From Solwaraspora sp. WMMD1047 (GTDB lineage: Bacteria > Actinomycetota > Actinomycetes > Mycobacteriales > Micromonosporaceae), in contig NZ_JARUBL010000001.1 in NCBI RefSeq assembly GCF_029626155.1, forward strand, positions 7,818,816-7,882,815: a stretch of 64,000 nt of DNA. The letters are read 5' to 3'. Under the pieces are notes generated by a model. That model did no database searches, was not told where the DNA came from, and saw only the letters and a program-made list of their open reading frames with translations. Positions 1 to 8,297 of the stretch are shown here, one piece after another. The position numbers and the translations under genes are program-made. The first letter of the stretch is position 1. Each line of letters begins with the position of its first letter.

Positions 1-171
1 GTCGACCCGGTACTCCGTGCCGTCCGGGCCGGTGACCTGGTCGATCCGCTCGCCTTCCGGGGTGAGCAGTTGTACGAGGTCCGGGTCGCCCGGACCGCCC
101 GCACCGGCTCGCCCGGGCCGAGGTGTGGCCCGCCTGCCGCGGGCCGTGGCCACGCGGTCACCCTTCGCCAT
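1..171 (-). CDS. pdhA: Pyruvate dehydrogenase E1 alpha-like subunit, N-terminal fragment (cut by window edge)
   Basis: Only the first 57 codons are inside the window; the gene runs off the left edge. The translated start contains PDLVQLLTPEGERI followed by an acidic stretch and EYRVD, the characteristic N-terminus of actinobacterial thiamine-diphosphate E1 alpha subunits of pyruvate or branched-chain 2-oxoacid dehydrogenase (decarboxylation of the 2-oxoacid as first step of the complex). The ATG at 171 is preceded by a GGGAGAG ribosome-binding site. The TPP-binding region is outside the window, so the assignment rests on this N-terminal block alone; a branched-chain 2-oxoacid specificity is equally possible. 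Confidence 0.62.
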   Translation of the reverse strand, partial: MAKGDRVATARGRRATPRPGRAGAGGPGDPDLVQLLTPEGERIDQVTGPDGTEYRVD

Positions 172-700
172 CCGTCTCTCCCTGTCGTTCGTGCGTCGCG
201 GCGGGGGTATCCCGACCACGCAGCTCGCGTACCCGCCCGACTGCCGCCGGGCCGGTTTCCTGGCCGCCGCGCCTAGCCCTGGTGGGGGTTGCCGCGCGGC
301 TGTGAACCCGGCCCTGACCGAGACGTGTCGGCCGGGACCCGGTCCGGGAGGTTGCCGGCGCCGGAGTCGCGCCTACCGCAGGGGTGCGCGGAGGACACGG
401 CTGCGTTGCCGTCTCGCTCCATATTCGCAGAGCAGGTGAGCGCGCCCACAATTCGACCCCATGATCATGATCGAGCTGCAACACATTCGCGCTTGTTGTC
501 CGGGTTTCGCCCATCCGATCGCGGGCGCGGCCAGAACTTGGCGGCCGGACACGCGGCGGGTGACTGGCCATCCACCGACGGCTGAGTCACTGTATGACAC
601 GGATTCGGCACCCTCCGAATTCGGCACGATCGGGCGGGCTCCCGGCCTGGGTTGCCGGATCGGTGGTTGACCAGCAGGTTCGACGACGAGGAGCACTCCG
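172..700. other. Intergenic region between divergent genes, no gene seen
   Basis: About 530 bases with no convincing coding frame; the open frames here lack ribosome-binding sites and family similarity. It should hold promoters for the leftward pdhA-like gene and the rightward proline-rich gene. Visible structure: a perfect 10-bp palindrome GATCATGATC near 463-475, a short CAACA/TGTTG inverted repeat just after it, and a direct repeat of ATTCGGCAC at 603-611 and 619-627. No firm -35/-10 pair could be assigned. Confidence 0.5.
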
Positions 701-1594
701 GTGACCGTGCCCGGCCAAGACCCTGGTCCGACGCCGCCGACCGCCCACCGGACGGACGGCCCCCGCACCGGCCGGCGCCGGCTCACCGGCGCGCACCGCG
801 CGGAAGGGCTGGCCGGTCCGACCCGGCGCTACCTGTTCATCGTCGGGCTGCTGGCCGGGACCTCCTCGCTGCCCATCCTGGCCGCGATCAGCGCCGGATC
901 GGCCACCGTCAGCGGGTTCACGCCGCCGACGGGCACCACCCCGTTCGTCGCTCCGCCGCCCAGCCGGCCGTTCGTGGTCGTACCGCTGCCGCCGACCATG
1001 CCGGCCGACGGACCGTTCGGGCCGGGCGATCCCGGCATGACCTCGACGTGGCAGGTGGGGGCGCCGACCGCCGGCACCCGCTCGGGCATCGGCCCGGCGG
1101 CACCGGTCACGCCGCGGCCCCCGCGACCGGCGCCGGAACCTGCCCCGGAACCTGTCCCCCCGGCGCCACCGCCGTTGCCCACCGCCCCGGCCCCGACTCC
1201 CGCGCCACCCGCATCGACCCCCTCCGCCCCGCCGCCACCCCAGTCCCCCGAGCCGACACCGACCGAACCCACGCCCCCCGCGCCCTCCGATCCACCCGCG
1301 CCTCCCGACCCGTCGACGCCCCCCGGATCACCGGCACCGTCTCCCACCCCCTCAGGCCCGCCGGCACCATCCGAGACGCCCGCACCACCCGAGACGCCGG
1401 CGCCATCTGACATGCCCACGCCGTCCGAGCCGCCGGCACCATCCGGACCACCCACCCCGACGGCGCCCACACCGACCGCTCCCGCGACGCCACCCACCCC
1501 GCCCACACATCCGGCACCGCCGCCCGCGCCCACCACGCCGGCAGAGCCGCACCCCACCCCCGCGCCGACCCCGAGGCTCGCACGCAGCAGCTGA
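701..1594 (+). CDS. Proline-rich single-pass membrane protein
   Basis: 297-residue protein with a GTG start preceded by GAGGAG at good spacing. Residues 1-43 are hydrophilic and basic, about 44-65 form one hydrophobic segment (YLFIVGLLAGTSSLPILAAI), and from about residue 135 to the end the sequence is almost entirely Pro/Ala/Thr/Ser with PAPSETP/PTPSEPP-like repeats, typical of an extended linker crossing the actinobacterial cell wall. No catalytic domain is seen. Topology suggests a cytosolic N-terminus and a wall-spanning tail. It stands alone, convergent with the Nudix gene. Function unknown. The repeated composition keeps other frames open, but this frame has the start signal and TM segment. 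Confidence 0.7.
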   Translation: MTVPGQDPGPTPPTAHRTDGPRTGRRRLTGAHRAEGLAGPTRRYLFIVGLLAGTSSLPILAAISAGSATVSGFTPPTGTTPFVAPPPSRPFVVVPLPPTMPADGPFGPGDPGMTSTWQVGAPTAGTRSGIGPAAPVTPRPPRPAPEPAPEPVPPAPPPLPTAPAPTPAPPASTPSAPPPPQSPEPTPTEPTPPAPSDPPAPPDPSTPPGSPAPSPTPSGPPAPSETPAPPETPAPSDMPTPSEPPAPSGPPTPTAPTPTAPATPPTPPTHPAPPPAPTTPAEPHPTPAPTPRLARSS

Positions 1595-1682
1595 CCGAAA
1601 CGCGGTGCGGCCTCCCGAGCCGGTCAGATCCGCGCCCGCAACGCTGGCATGCCGCGATCCCGGTCGTTGATGGCCGGGCCGC

Positions 1683-2375
1683 TCAGTTGTCCGCGCGTTG
1701 GCGCAGCATCGGCGGATGCAGCACGGCGGCTCCGCCGGCCCGGAAGAGGCGGGCCGGCCGGCCCGGCCCGCCCTCGGTGGACCGTCCGGTCCACTCCACG
1801 AAGTCGACGGTTCCGGTGACCTTGCGGTGGAAGTTCCGGGCGTCGAGCTCGCGACCCCAGACGATTTCGTACACCTCGCGGAGCTGGGCGATGGTGAACT
1901 CCGGCGGGCAGAACGCGGTCGCCAGCGAGGTGTACTCCAGTTTGGAGCGGGCCCGGTCCACGCCGTCGGTCACAATCTTGTGGTGGTCGAAGGCGAGCCG
2001 GTCGGCCGCGACCCTGGTCACCGACCGCCACTGCGCCTCGGCGGCGTCGGAGCCGGCTTCCGGGATGGACAGGTTCGGCAGCAGCGCCAGGTAGGCGACG
2101 GTCACCACCCGCTGGCGCGGGTCCCGCCGTGGTTCGCCGTAGGTGCCGAGCTGTTCGAGATGTGGCGCCGGTTCACGGATTCCGGTCTCCTCGGCGAGTT
2201 CCCGGGCCGCCGCGGCGGGCAGGTCCTCGTCGATCCGGACGAAGCCGCCGGGCAACGCCCACCGCCCCTCGTACGGCGGCACTCCCCGGCGGACGAGCAG
2301 GATCTTGAGTTCTTCCTCGCGGACGGTGAGGACCACCAGGTCCACAGTGACCGCGAAGGGTGGATATTCTTCCAT
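1683..2375 (-). CDS. Nudix-domain transcriptional regulator (NrtR-like)
   Basis: 230-residue protein. Residues 44-66 form a canonical Nudix box (GFVRIDE...RELAEETGI), including the REUXEEXGU core. The C-terminal 75 residues (FTIAQLREVYEIVWG, RNFHRKV, then GRPARLFR) match the winged-helix domain that accompanies Nudix domains in the NrtR/ADP-ribose-sensing repressor family. NrtR regulators bind ADP-ribose-type ligands and control NAD-cofactor genes; here the divergent operon encodes an SPFH protein and an NAD-kinase-like protein, which fits. The intact Nudix box means hydrolase activity cannot be excluded. The ATG at 2375, with GGTGAG upstream, is preferred over a longer frame because that frame crosses the intergenic operator region and enters the divergent gene. 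Confidence 0.85.
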   Translation of the reverse strand: MEEYPPFAVTVDLVVLTVREEELKILLVRRGVPPYEGRWALPGGFVRIDEDLPAAAARELAEETGIREPAPHLEQLGTYGEPRRDPRQRVVTVAYLALLPNLSIPEAGSDAAEAQWRSVTRVAADRLAFDHHKIVTDGVDRARSKLEYTSLATAFCPPEFTIAQLREVYEIVWGRELDARNFHRKVTGTVDFVEWTGRSTEGGPGRPARLFRAGGAAVLHPPMLRQRADN

Positions 2376-2393
2376 GTTCGCTTTCTCACCACC

Positions 2394-2434
2394 TTGACGA
2401 GAACCTACCACGAACGTTATCGTCAACAAGACGA
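2394..2434. promoter_or_regulatory. Candidate operator: inverted repeats between the Nudix regulator and SPFH gene
   Basis: TTGACGA at 2394-2400 is mirrored by TCGTCAA at 2420-2426, and the latter is half of a second palindrome, TCGTC-AACAA-GACGA (2420-2434), directly upstream of the GGAGG of the SPFH gene. Overlapping dyads in a 79-bp divergent intergenic region suggest autoregulation by the Nudix/winged-helix protein and control of the SPFH-NAD kinase pair. Binding is inferred, not shown. Confidence 0.5.
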
Positions 2435-2454
2435 GAAAATGGAGGTACGACCCG

Positions 2455-3516
2455 ATGGCCGACGTCACCAGCAGGCTCTTTCTGCGCCACCTGCGCGGCA
2501 CCCCCACCACCTGGGTGCGCCACCAGGTGAAGGGAAAGGTGCGCACCGAGGGCGTCGGGCAGTCCTTCTGGTACCGGCCGCTGGTCGCCGTCATCAGCGA
2601 GGTCCCGATCGACGACCGCGAGCTGCCCCTGCTCTTCCACGCCCGGACCAGCGACTTCGTCGACGTGACCGTGCAGGCGACGGTGACCTACCGGGTCGCC
2701 GACCCGGCGCTGGCCGCCAGCCGCCTCGACTTCTCGGTCGACCCGCGCAAGGGCACCGCCCGGGCCCGTCCGCTGGACCAGGTCGCCACCCTCCTCGCCG
2801 AGCTGGCCCAGCAACCGGCGCTGGACCTGCTGGCCCGGGTCCCGCTGGCCGAGGCGCTCACCGGGATCGCCCCGGTCCGGGAGGCGGTCAGCGCCGCGCT
2901 GCGCGACGAGCCACGGCTCACCGACGTCGGGGTGGCGGTGGTCAGTTCCCGGGTGGTCGCCATCCGGCCCGAGCCGGAGTTGGAGCGGGCCCTGCAGACG
3001 CCGACCCGGGAGGCCATCCAGGTCGAGGCCGACCGGGCCACCTACGCCCGCCGCGCCCAGGCCGTCGAGCAGGAACGCGGCATCGCCGAGAACGAGCTGC
3101 AGAACAAGATCGAGCTGGCCCGTCGGGAGCAGCAGCTGGTCGAGCAGCACGGCACCAACGCGCGCCGCAAGAACGAGCTCGCCGCCGAGGCCGAGCTGGT
3201 CGACGCGCGCGGCCAGGCCGAACGGGACCGGGTCGCCCAGGCGGCGGCCGCCGAGAAACTGCGGGTGCTCGCCGCCGCCCGCGCCGACGAGGAGCGGACC
3301 GTCACCGCCGCCCGCGCCGACGGCGTACGGGCGGTGGGGCTGGCCGAGGCGGAGGCCGAGACCGCGAAGCTGGCCGCGTACCGGGATCTGCCGCCCGGCG
3401 TGCTCCCGGCCCTGGCGGCCAAGGAGCTGGCCGGCAATCTCCCGGAGATCGGGCAGCTCACGGTGACGCCCGATGTGGTGACCGATCTGATCGCGCGGCT
3501 GGGTCCGGCGCGATGA
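2455..3516 (+). CDS. SPFH/band 7 domain protein (soluble, flotillin-like)
   Basis: 353 residues. Roughly residues 20-190 fit a band-7/SPFH fold (VPIDDRELPLLFHARTSDFV, DVTVQATVTYRV, TDVGVAVVSSRVVAI), followed by a long Ala/Glu/Arg-rich coiled coil (about 195-315, with repeated AEAEL/AEAEAE) typical of flotillin-like oligomers. There is no N-terminal membrane helix or signal peptide, so it is likely cytosolic or peripherally associated. GGAGG lies 9 bases before the ATG; an upstream ATG at 2439 lacks a site. Its stop overlaps the start of the NAD-kinase-like gene (ATGA), implying coupled translation and possibly complex formation. Role inferred only: a scaffold linked to nucleotide/NAD metabolism under the divergent Nudix regulator. 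Confidence 0.82.
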   Translation: MADVTSRLFLRHLRGTPTTWVRHQVKGKVRTEGVGQSFWYRPLVAVISEVPIDDRELPLLFHARTSDFVDVTVQATVTYRVADPALAASRLDFSVDPRKGTARARPLDQVATLLAELAQQPALDLLARVPLAEALTGIAPVREAVSAALRDEPRLTDVGVAVVSSRVVAIRPEPELERALQTPTREAIQVEADRATYARRAQAVEQERGIAENELQNKIELARREQQLVEQHGTNARRKNELAAEAELVDARGQAERDRVAQAAAAEKLRVLAAARADEERTVTAARADGVRAVGLAEAEAETAKLAAYRDLPPGVLPALAAKELAGNLPEIGQLTVTPDVVTDLIARLGPAR

Positions 3517-4466
3517 CGGGCGGGCTCGCGCCACGGGTGGTCGTGGTGAACCGGCACAGCGAGCTGGACGAGCTGCTGGGCCGGCACGGCACTCGGGCCG
3601 CGGCCGCCCACTACCTGCGGCAACGCGGCCGCAACATAGACGAGGTCGTCGACCGGCACGACGGCCTTGCGGCGGCGCTGACCACGGTCAGCGCCGCCGT
3701 CCCGGTCGACTGGCGGCGCGGGCAGGTGAACCGGGACGACCTGCCCCGGTTCCTGTTCGGCCCGGAGGACATCGTGGTGGTGGTCGGACAGGACGGGCTG
3801 GTGGCCAACGTCGCGAAGTACCTCGACGGGCAGCCGGTGGTCGGAGTGGACCCGGAGCCCGGCCGCAACGCCGGCGTACTCGTGCGGTTCACCCCGGCGG
3901 CGGCCGGCCGGCTGCTACCGGCCGTCGCCGCCGGCCGGGCCACCGTGCGGGACCGCACGATGGTGCGCGCCGAACTCGACGACGGCCAGGAGCTGCTCGG
4001 CCTGAACGAAATCTTCGTCGGGCACCGGTCCCACCAGTCGGCCCGTTACCTGCTGTCGGTGGTGACCACGCCCCCACCGGGCGTGCCGGCCGGGAGCGAC
4101 CGGCGGCGGCGACCGGTGCCGAAGGTGGAGCGGCACTCCTCGTCGGGGGTGGTGGTCGGCACCGGCACGGGGGCGACCGGCTGGTGCGCGTCGATCGCGC
4201 GGGACCGACCGGGCGCGCCGGTGCCACCCGCCCCCGAGGAGCCGGCGCTGTGCTGGTTCGTCCGGGAGGCGTGGCCGTCGCCGGTCACCGGGGTCGCGCT
4301 CACCACCGGCCGGCTCGGTGCCGACGAGTCGCTGCAGGTGGTCGCGGAAGGGCCGGGGATGGTGGTGTTCGCGGACGGGCTGGAGACCGACCGGCTCGCG
4401 ATGAGCTGGGGGCAGCGGGTCACCGTCCGGGTCGCGCCGCGCCGCCTCCGGCTGGTGGTGCCGTGA
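3513..4466 (+). CDS. NAD kinase-like protein with altered GGDG motif
   Basis: 317 residues, start ATG overlapping the SPFH stop. It retains the NAD-kinase architecture: a Rossmann-like N-terminus (PRVVVVNRHSELDELL), VVVVGQDGLVANVAKYL at about residues 88-104 in place of the usual GGDGT loop, LNEIFVGHRSHQSARY (about 164-179, the conserved NE motif) and GVVVGTGTGATGW (about 212-224, the GTPTGSTAY-like motif). The first Gly of GGDG is replaced (GQDG) and the following Thr by Leu, so phosphate transfer may be altered or lost; the Asp is kept. True NAD kinases in actinobacteria usually sit beside recN/tlyA, so this is a divergent paralogue. Known family activity: ATP/polyphosphate-dependent phosphorylation of NAD. 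The actual substrate here is inferred at best. Confidence 0.8.
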   Translation: MTGGLAPRVVVVNRHSELDELLGRHGTRAAAAHYLRQRGRNIDEVVDRHDGLAAALTTVSAAVPVDWRRGQVNRDDLPRFLFGPEDIVVVVGQDGLVANVAKYLDGQPVVGVDPEPGRNAGVLVRFTPAAAGRLLPAVAAGRATVRDRTMVRAELDDGQELLGLNEIFVGHRSHQSARYLLSVVTTPPPGVPAGSDRRRRPVPKVERHSSSGVVVGTGTGATGWCASIARDRPGAPVPPAPEEPALCWFVREAWPSPVTGVALTTGRLGADESLQVVAEGPGMVVFADGLETDRLAMSWGQRVTVRVAPRRLRLVVP

Positions 4467-4566
4467 CAGCCGTCCGGCTGATCCGGCCGACCACTGACAC
4501 ATAGATAAGCTGACCTCCTTCGATAGCGTCCGGAAATCCCGGCGACTGGAAGATCAGGAGGGCAGC

Positions 4567-6093
4567 GTGGGTCAGACCAGACGTACCTGGGGCCGCCGAA
4601 CACTGGCGGCCACGATCGCCGTCACGCTCGCGGTGGTGGCCGCGCCACCGGCGGCGCAGGCCAGCCCCGGCAGCATCAGCTCGTGGGCGCTGCGCCAGTT
4701 GGTCACCGCGAACGGGGTCATGAAGCACCTCAAGGAGCTGCAGCGGATCGCCGACCGGCACGGCGGCAGCCGCGCCTCCGGCAGCCCCGGCTACGACGCG
4801 TCGGTCGACTACGCCGAGCGGGTGTTCCGGCGGGCCGGCTACCGGACCAGCCGGCAGGCGTTCGACTTCCAGACCTTCCTGATCAACTCACCGTCCGAAC
4901 TTGAGCGCACCGCCCCGGCGCCGGCCGGCCCGCTCCCGCACCGGATCATGAGCTACTCCGGCAGCGTGGACGCCACCGCGCCGGTGACGCTGCCCACCGG
5001 CGACCCGCAGGGCTGCGCGGCCGGCGACTTCGGGCCGGCCAACGTCGGCACGATCGTGCTGATCAGCCGGGGTGCCTGCCCGTTCGGCCAGAAGGGCCGT
5101 AACGCGGCCGCGGCCGGCGCCGCCGCCGCGGTCGTCTACAACAACACCACCGGGGATCTCGCCGGCACGCTCGGCAACGACTACACCCTCGACTTCGGGG
5201 TGGTGGGCATCACCCAGGCCCTCGGCCAGGAACTCGCCGCCCAGGTCGACGACGGTCTGACGCTCCGGCTGCACACCGACACCTACCGGGGCCAGGCGCG
5301 GACCGAGAACCTCTTCGCCGAGTCCCGATGGGGCGACCCGGACAACGTCGTGATGGCCGGCGCGCACCTCGACTCGGTCGCCGAGGGTCCGGGGATCAAC
5401 GACAACGGCACCGGCAGCGCCGCCATCCTGGAGATCGCCGACAAGATGCGCTGGTTCCCGACCCGCAACAAGGTCCGGTTCGCGCTCTGGGGGGCCGAGG
5501 AGGCGAACCTGGTCGGCTCGACCCGCTACATCGCCGACCTGCCGCAGGCCGAGCGGGACCGGATCGCGCTCTACCTGAACTTCGACATGGTCGGCTCGCC
5601 GAACTACGTCCGGTTCGTCTACGACGGCGACAACTCCGCCTTCCCGCCCGGCACCGGCTCGGCCGCCGGCCCGCCCGGATCGGGCGCCATCGAGAAGCTC
5701 TTCCACGACTACTTCGCCTCGCAACGGCTCGACTCGGCGGAGACGCCGTTCTCCGGGCGCAGCGACTACGGCCCGTTCATCGCGCCCGGCGTCGACATCC
5801 CGGCCGGCGGCCTCTTCACCGGCGCCGAGGGGATCAAGACGCCCGAGCAGGCGGCGGTCTACGGCGGCACCGCCGGCGTCTCCTACGACCCCTGCTACCA
5901 CCAGGCGTGCGACACCATCGACAACGTGAGCAAGAAGGCGGTCGGCGAGATGTCCGACGCCATCGCGCACGCGATCATCACGTACGCCTGGGACACCCGC
6001 AGCCTCAGCACCCCGCCGGCCGGCCCGACCGGCGGCACCACCGCGCCGGCCGGCGAGGGCGGCGGCCTGCACGACCACGAGGTCGAAATCTGA
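4567..6093 (+). CDS. Secreted M28 family zinc aminopeptidase with PA domain
   Basis: 508 residues, GTG start behind a strong AGGAGG. Residues 1-32 are a signal peptide (basic start, AATIAVTLAVVAAPPAAQA). Residues about 120-235 form a protease-associated domain (GTIVLISRGACPFGQKGRNA). The M28 catalytic core shows all expected zinc/catalytic residues: H267 and D269 in AGAHLDSV, D279 in NDNGTG, E311/E312 in GAEEANL, D340 in NFDMVG and a late His in CYHQACDTID. Resembles Streptomyces griseus-type aminopeptidases that release N-terminal hydrophobic residues from extracellular peptides. A C-terminal Pro/Gly tail follows about residue 480. Monocistronic. Confidence 0.93.
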   Translation: MGQTRRTWGRRTLAATIAVTLAVVAAPPAAQASPGSISSWALRQLVTANGVMKHLKELQRIADRHGGSRASGSPGYDASVDYAERVFRRAGYRTSRQAFDFQTFLINSPSELERTAPAPAGPLPHRIMSYSGSVDATAPVTLPTGDPQGCAAGDFGPANVGTIVLISRGACPFGQKGRNAAAAGAAAAVVYNNTTGDLAGTLGNDYTLDFGVVGITQALGQELAAQVDDGLTLRLHTDTYRGQARTENLFAESRWGDPDNVVMAGAHLDSVAEGPGINDNGTGSAAILEIADKMRWFPTRNKVRFALWGAEEANLVGSTRYIADLPQAERDRIALYLNFDMVGSPNYVRFVYDGDNSAFPPGTGSAAGPPGSGAIEKLFHDYFASQRLDSAETPFSGRSDYGPFIAPGVDIPAGGLFTGAEGIKTPEQAAVYGGTAGVSYDPCYHQACDTIDNVSKKAVGEMSDAIAHAIITYAWDTRSLSTPPAGPTGGTTAPAGEGGGLHDHEVEI

Positions 6094-6191
6094 AACCCCT
6101 TCCGGGTACGACGACAGCAGTACGGCGGCATCCGTGTCACCCGGCCGGGAGCTAGCCGACCGACCACCCTTCCCGTACTCTCCGCAACGAG

Positions 6192-6920
6192 ATGACTACT
6201 ATCGTTTCCCGGGTCGTCGCGGACCAGCCCGCTTTCCACTCCGGTGGGGAGCGGGCCTGGTCCGCCCTGCCCGCCACACTCGGCCTGCTCGCGTCGCTGG
6301 TGCGACCGGGCATGGCCACCATCGAAACCGGGGCCGGCTCGTCCACCGTCACCTTCGCGGCGGCCGGCGCCGAGCACACCGCGATCAGCCCGAGCGCCGA
6401 CGAACACGACCGGATCCGGTCCTACTGCGCCGCCCGCGACGTCGCCACCGACCGGGTCACCCTGCTCGCCGAACCGTCGGAGCAGGCGCTACCCCGGCTC
6501 TGGGCCGCGGGCAACCGGGTCGACATCGCCTTCATCGACGGGAAGCACTCGTTCCCCGGGCCGGCGGTCGACTACGCGTACCTGTCGATGATGCTGCGGG
6601 TCGGCGGGGTGCTGGTCCTGGACGACGCCCCGATCCCGGCGGTCGCCGTGGTGCACCGGCACCTGCACCGCTCCCCGCGGTGGCGGCGGATCGCGGTCGC
6701 CGACGACCGCGCCGTCGCGTACCAGAAGCTCGCCGACGAGCCGGCCGGGGACGACTGGCGCGCGCAGCCGTACAACGTGGGTTTTCCGGATTTTCGGTTG
6801 CTGGCGCGGCCGCCGCGACGCTGGGTGCTGGCCTGGGGGATCCGGGCCCGGCGGCTGCGCGGCCGGCTCGCCCGCCGGTTCCCGGCGCTGGTCGCCGTCC
6901 GGCGCCGGCTGCTGGGCTGA
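6192..6920 (+). CDS. Class I SAM-dependent methyltransferase (Methyltransf_24 type)
   Basis: 242 residues. ATIETGAGSSTVTFAAAG (about 41-58) is a motif-I-like SAM-binding glycine loop; DIAFIDGKHSF (about 112-122) and GGVLVLDDAP (about 139-148) match the acidic post-I/motif IV pattern seen in FkbM/Methyltransf_24 methyltransferases. The C-terminal 45 residues are strongly basic and hydrophobic (RRWVLAWGIRARRLRGRLARR), perhaps a membrane-surface anchor. The start ATG has AACGAG just upstream. Substrate unknown; neighbours give no pathway context. Confidence 0.75.
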   Translation: MTTIVSRVVADQPAFHSGGERAWSALPATLGLLASLVRPGMATIETGAGSSTVTFAAAGAEHTAISPSADEHDRIRSYCAARDVATDRVTLLAEPSEQALPRLWAAGNRVDIAFIDGKHSFPGPAVDYAYLSMMLRVGGVLVLDDAPIPAVAVVHRHLHRSPRWRRIAVADDRAVAYQKLADEPAGDDWRAQPYNVGFPDFRLLARPPRRWVLAWGIRARRLRGRLARRFPALVAVRRRLLG

Positions 6921-6967
6921 GCTGCGCGGGTAGACTCGACCGCCCACGTTCTCGGGTGGTGCGGCCG

Positions 6968-7357
6968 ATGACCGACTGGTACGAATCACGGATCGAACGG
7001 CAGATCCGCGAGGCGCAGGAGCGGGGCGACTTCGACAACCTGCCCGGCGCGGGGAAGCCGCTGCGCGGCAGCGGCGAGCAGTACGACGAGAACTGGTGGC
7101 TCAAGGACCTGGTCCGCCGGGAGAACATCACCGGCGTGCTGCCGGCCACGCTGGCGTTGCGCAAGGAGATCGACGATCTGCTGGCCACGGTGGTCAAGAT
7201 GCCGTCGGAGCAGTCTGTGCGAACCCTTGTCGGCGAGTTGAACCAGCGGATCGTGCGCGCTCGGCGAGGGCTGGTGGACGGCCCACCGGTGGTGCTCGGC
7301 ACCGTCGACGTGGACCGCGCGGTCCGGGCCTGGCGGGAGCGGCGCGGGCTCGGCTAA
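6968..7357 (+). CDS. DUF1992 (DnaJ-homologue subfamily C member 28-like) protein
   Basis: 129 residues with the hallmark N-terminus WYESRIERQIREAQERGDFDNLPGAGKPL abbreviated here by its key blocks ERQIREAQ and LPGAGKPL, followed by NWWLKDLVRREN and LPATLALRKEI. This domain is found in small bacterial proteins and in eukaryotic DNAJC28; its biochemical role is not established. A longer upstream open frame exists but similarity begins at this ATG, about 50 bases after the methyltransferase. It overlaps the 3' end of the opposing downstream gene by 4 bases. Confidence 0.85.
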   Translation: MTDWYESRIERQIREAQERGDFDNLPGAGKPLRGSGEQYDENWWLKDLVRRENITGVLPATLALRKEIDDLLATVVKMPSEQSVRTLVGELNQRIVRARRGLVDGPPVVLGTVDVDRAVRAWRERRGLG

Positions 7358-7791
7358 GGGGTTGCCTCGTGGCCCGGCCGGCCGTGGGTGCGGCGGCGCT
7401 GCTTCATCTCCGCCTCGTGCAGGTGCCGCCGGCCGCCGGCCAGCCGCTCCCGGGCTTCCCGCTCGACCTCCTGGAAGGTCGCGTAGTAGCCGTCGTCGAA
7501 CTCCTCGACCACCTGGAACGTCCACCGGCCCGGCAGCACGTTGCGGCCGAGCAGGTCGTACTCGACCCGGTCCGCGATCTCGTCGTGGCCGGCCTCGCGC
7601 AGCAGCTTCACCACCCGGTCCAGGGTCAGGTCGGCACCGCCGACGAGCTGGTGCGCCGAGTAGAGGTGGCCGCGTACCCGGTGGATCGTCTCCAGCGCCT
7701 TGCTCAACTCGCCCAACGCCTCGACCGTCGTGTCGTCCAGTCCCGCCGGCCGTGAATGCGCCTCGTCGACCGGCCGTTGCTCTTCCGCCAT
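7354..7791 (-). CDS. Conserved actinobacterial hypothetical protein
   Basis: 145 residues, no signal peptide or membrane segment. TVEALGELSKALETIHRVRG forms an amphipathic helix, followed by LYSAHQLVGGADLTLD, DEIADRVEYDLLGRNVLPGRWTFQ and a charged helix EEFDDGYYATFQEVEREARERL; it ends in a basic His/Arg tail. I recognise the family as widespread in actinobacteria but without assigned function. The ATG at 7791 starts the similarity; upstream in-frame codons cover a region containing the merR promoter. Convergent and slightly overlapping with the DUF1992 gene. Confidence 0.65.
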   Translation of the reverse strand: MAEEQRPVDEAHSRPAGLDDTTVEALGELSKALETIHRVRGHLYSAHQLVGGADLTLDRVVKLLREAGHDEIADRVEYDLLGRNVLPGRWTFQVVEEFDDGYYATFQEVEREARERLAGGRRHLHEAEMKQRRRTHGRPGHEATP

Positions 7792-7859
7792 GCCGTCCCG
7801 GATACCCGCAACGGCAGGCCCGGAATCCAGCCCATTGGTGAGCGGGCACACCTTGCCTT

Positions 7860-7893
7860 GACACCGGCGACAAGCTTTAGCGTTTGAGGTGTC
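7860..7893. promoter_or_regulatory. Dyad GACACC-N22-GGTGTC in front of merR
   Basis: Perfect 6-bp inverted repeat (7860-7865 and 7888-7893) separated by 22 bases, starting inside a TTGACA-like -35 hexamer (7858-7863) and ending about 20 bases before the merR start. MerR-family proteins bind dyads located between -35 and -10, so this is a plausible autoregulatory site for the merR-trx operon. The -10 hexamer is not obvious. Confidence 0.45.
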
Positions 7894-7913
7894 GGGCTGG
7901 TGAGGGAGGTCGG

Positions 7914-8297
7914 ATGCTGATCGGCGAACTGGCTGAGCGCGCCGGCACGAGTAGCCGGACGCTGCGCTACTACGAGGCGAACGGGCTGCTGCGGGCCGGT
8001 CGGTCCGCCAACGGCTACCGGGTCTACGACGAGGCGGAGCTGCGGGTGGTACGCGAGATCCGGGCGCTGCTCGCCGTCGGGTTCGCGCTGGACGACATCC
8101 GCCCGTTCGTGGCCTGCCTGCGGGCCGGCAACACGTCCGGCGACGTCTGCCCGGACTCGGTGGCCGTGCTGCGCCGCAAGCTCGCCGAGGTTGACGCCTG
8201 CATCGGTCAGCTCCAGGCGGTTCGGCACCAGCTACACGGGCAACTGGCAAACGCGATCGCGCAACGGGAGGAAACATGTCGGCAACCACCTCGCTGA
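7914..8297 (+). CDS. MerR family transcriptional regulator
   Basis: 127 residues. The N-terminal winged helix is clear (MLIGELAERAGTSSRTLRYYE, then NGYRVYDEAEL), followed by a helical dimerisation segment. Two Cys in the effector region (VACLRAGNTSGDVCPDS) could sense thiol oxidation or a metal. The ATG at 7914 has GAGGGAGGT upstream; the longer frame has no site. Its last 22 bases overlap the thioredoxin gene in a different frame, so the two are co-transcribed, and redox control of thioredoxin is the natural hypothesis. The inducer is unknown. Confidence 0.9.
   Translation: MLIGELAERAGTSSRTLRYYEANGLLRAGRSANGYRVYDEAELRVVREIRALLAVGFALDDIRPFVACLRAGNTSGDVCPDSVAVLRRKLAEVDACIGQLQAVRHQLHGQLANAIAQREETCRQPPR

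Noticed and set aside
1-660. Plus- and minus-strand frames of 60-140 codons in the first 660 bases
   Set aside because: No start signals or recognisable motifs apart from the leftward pdhA-like start at 171.
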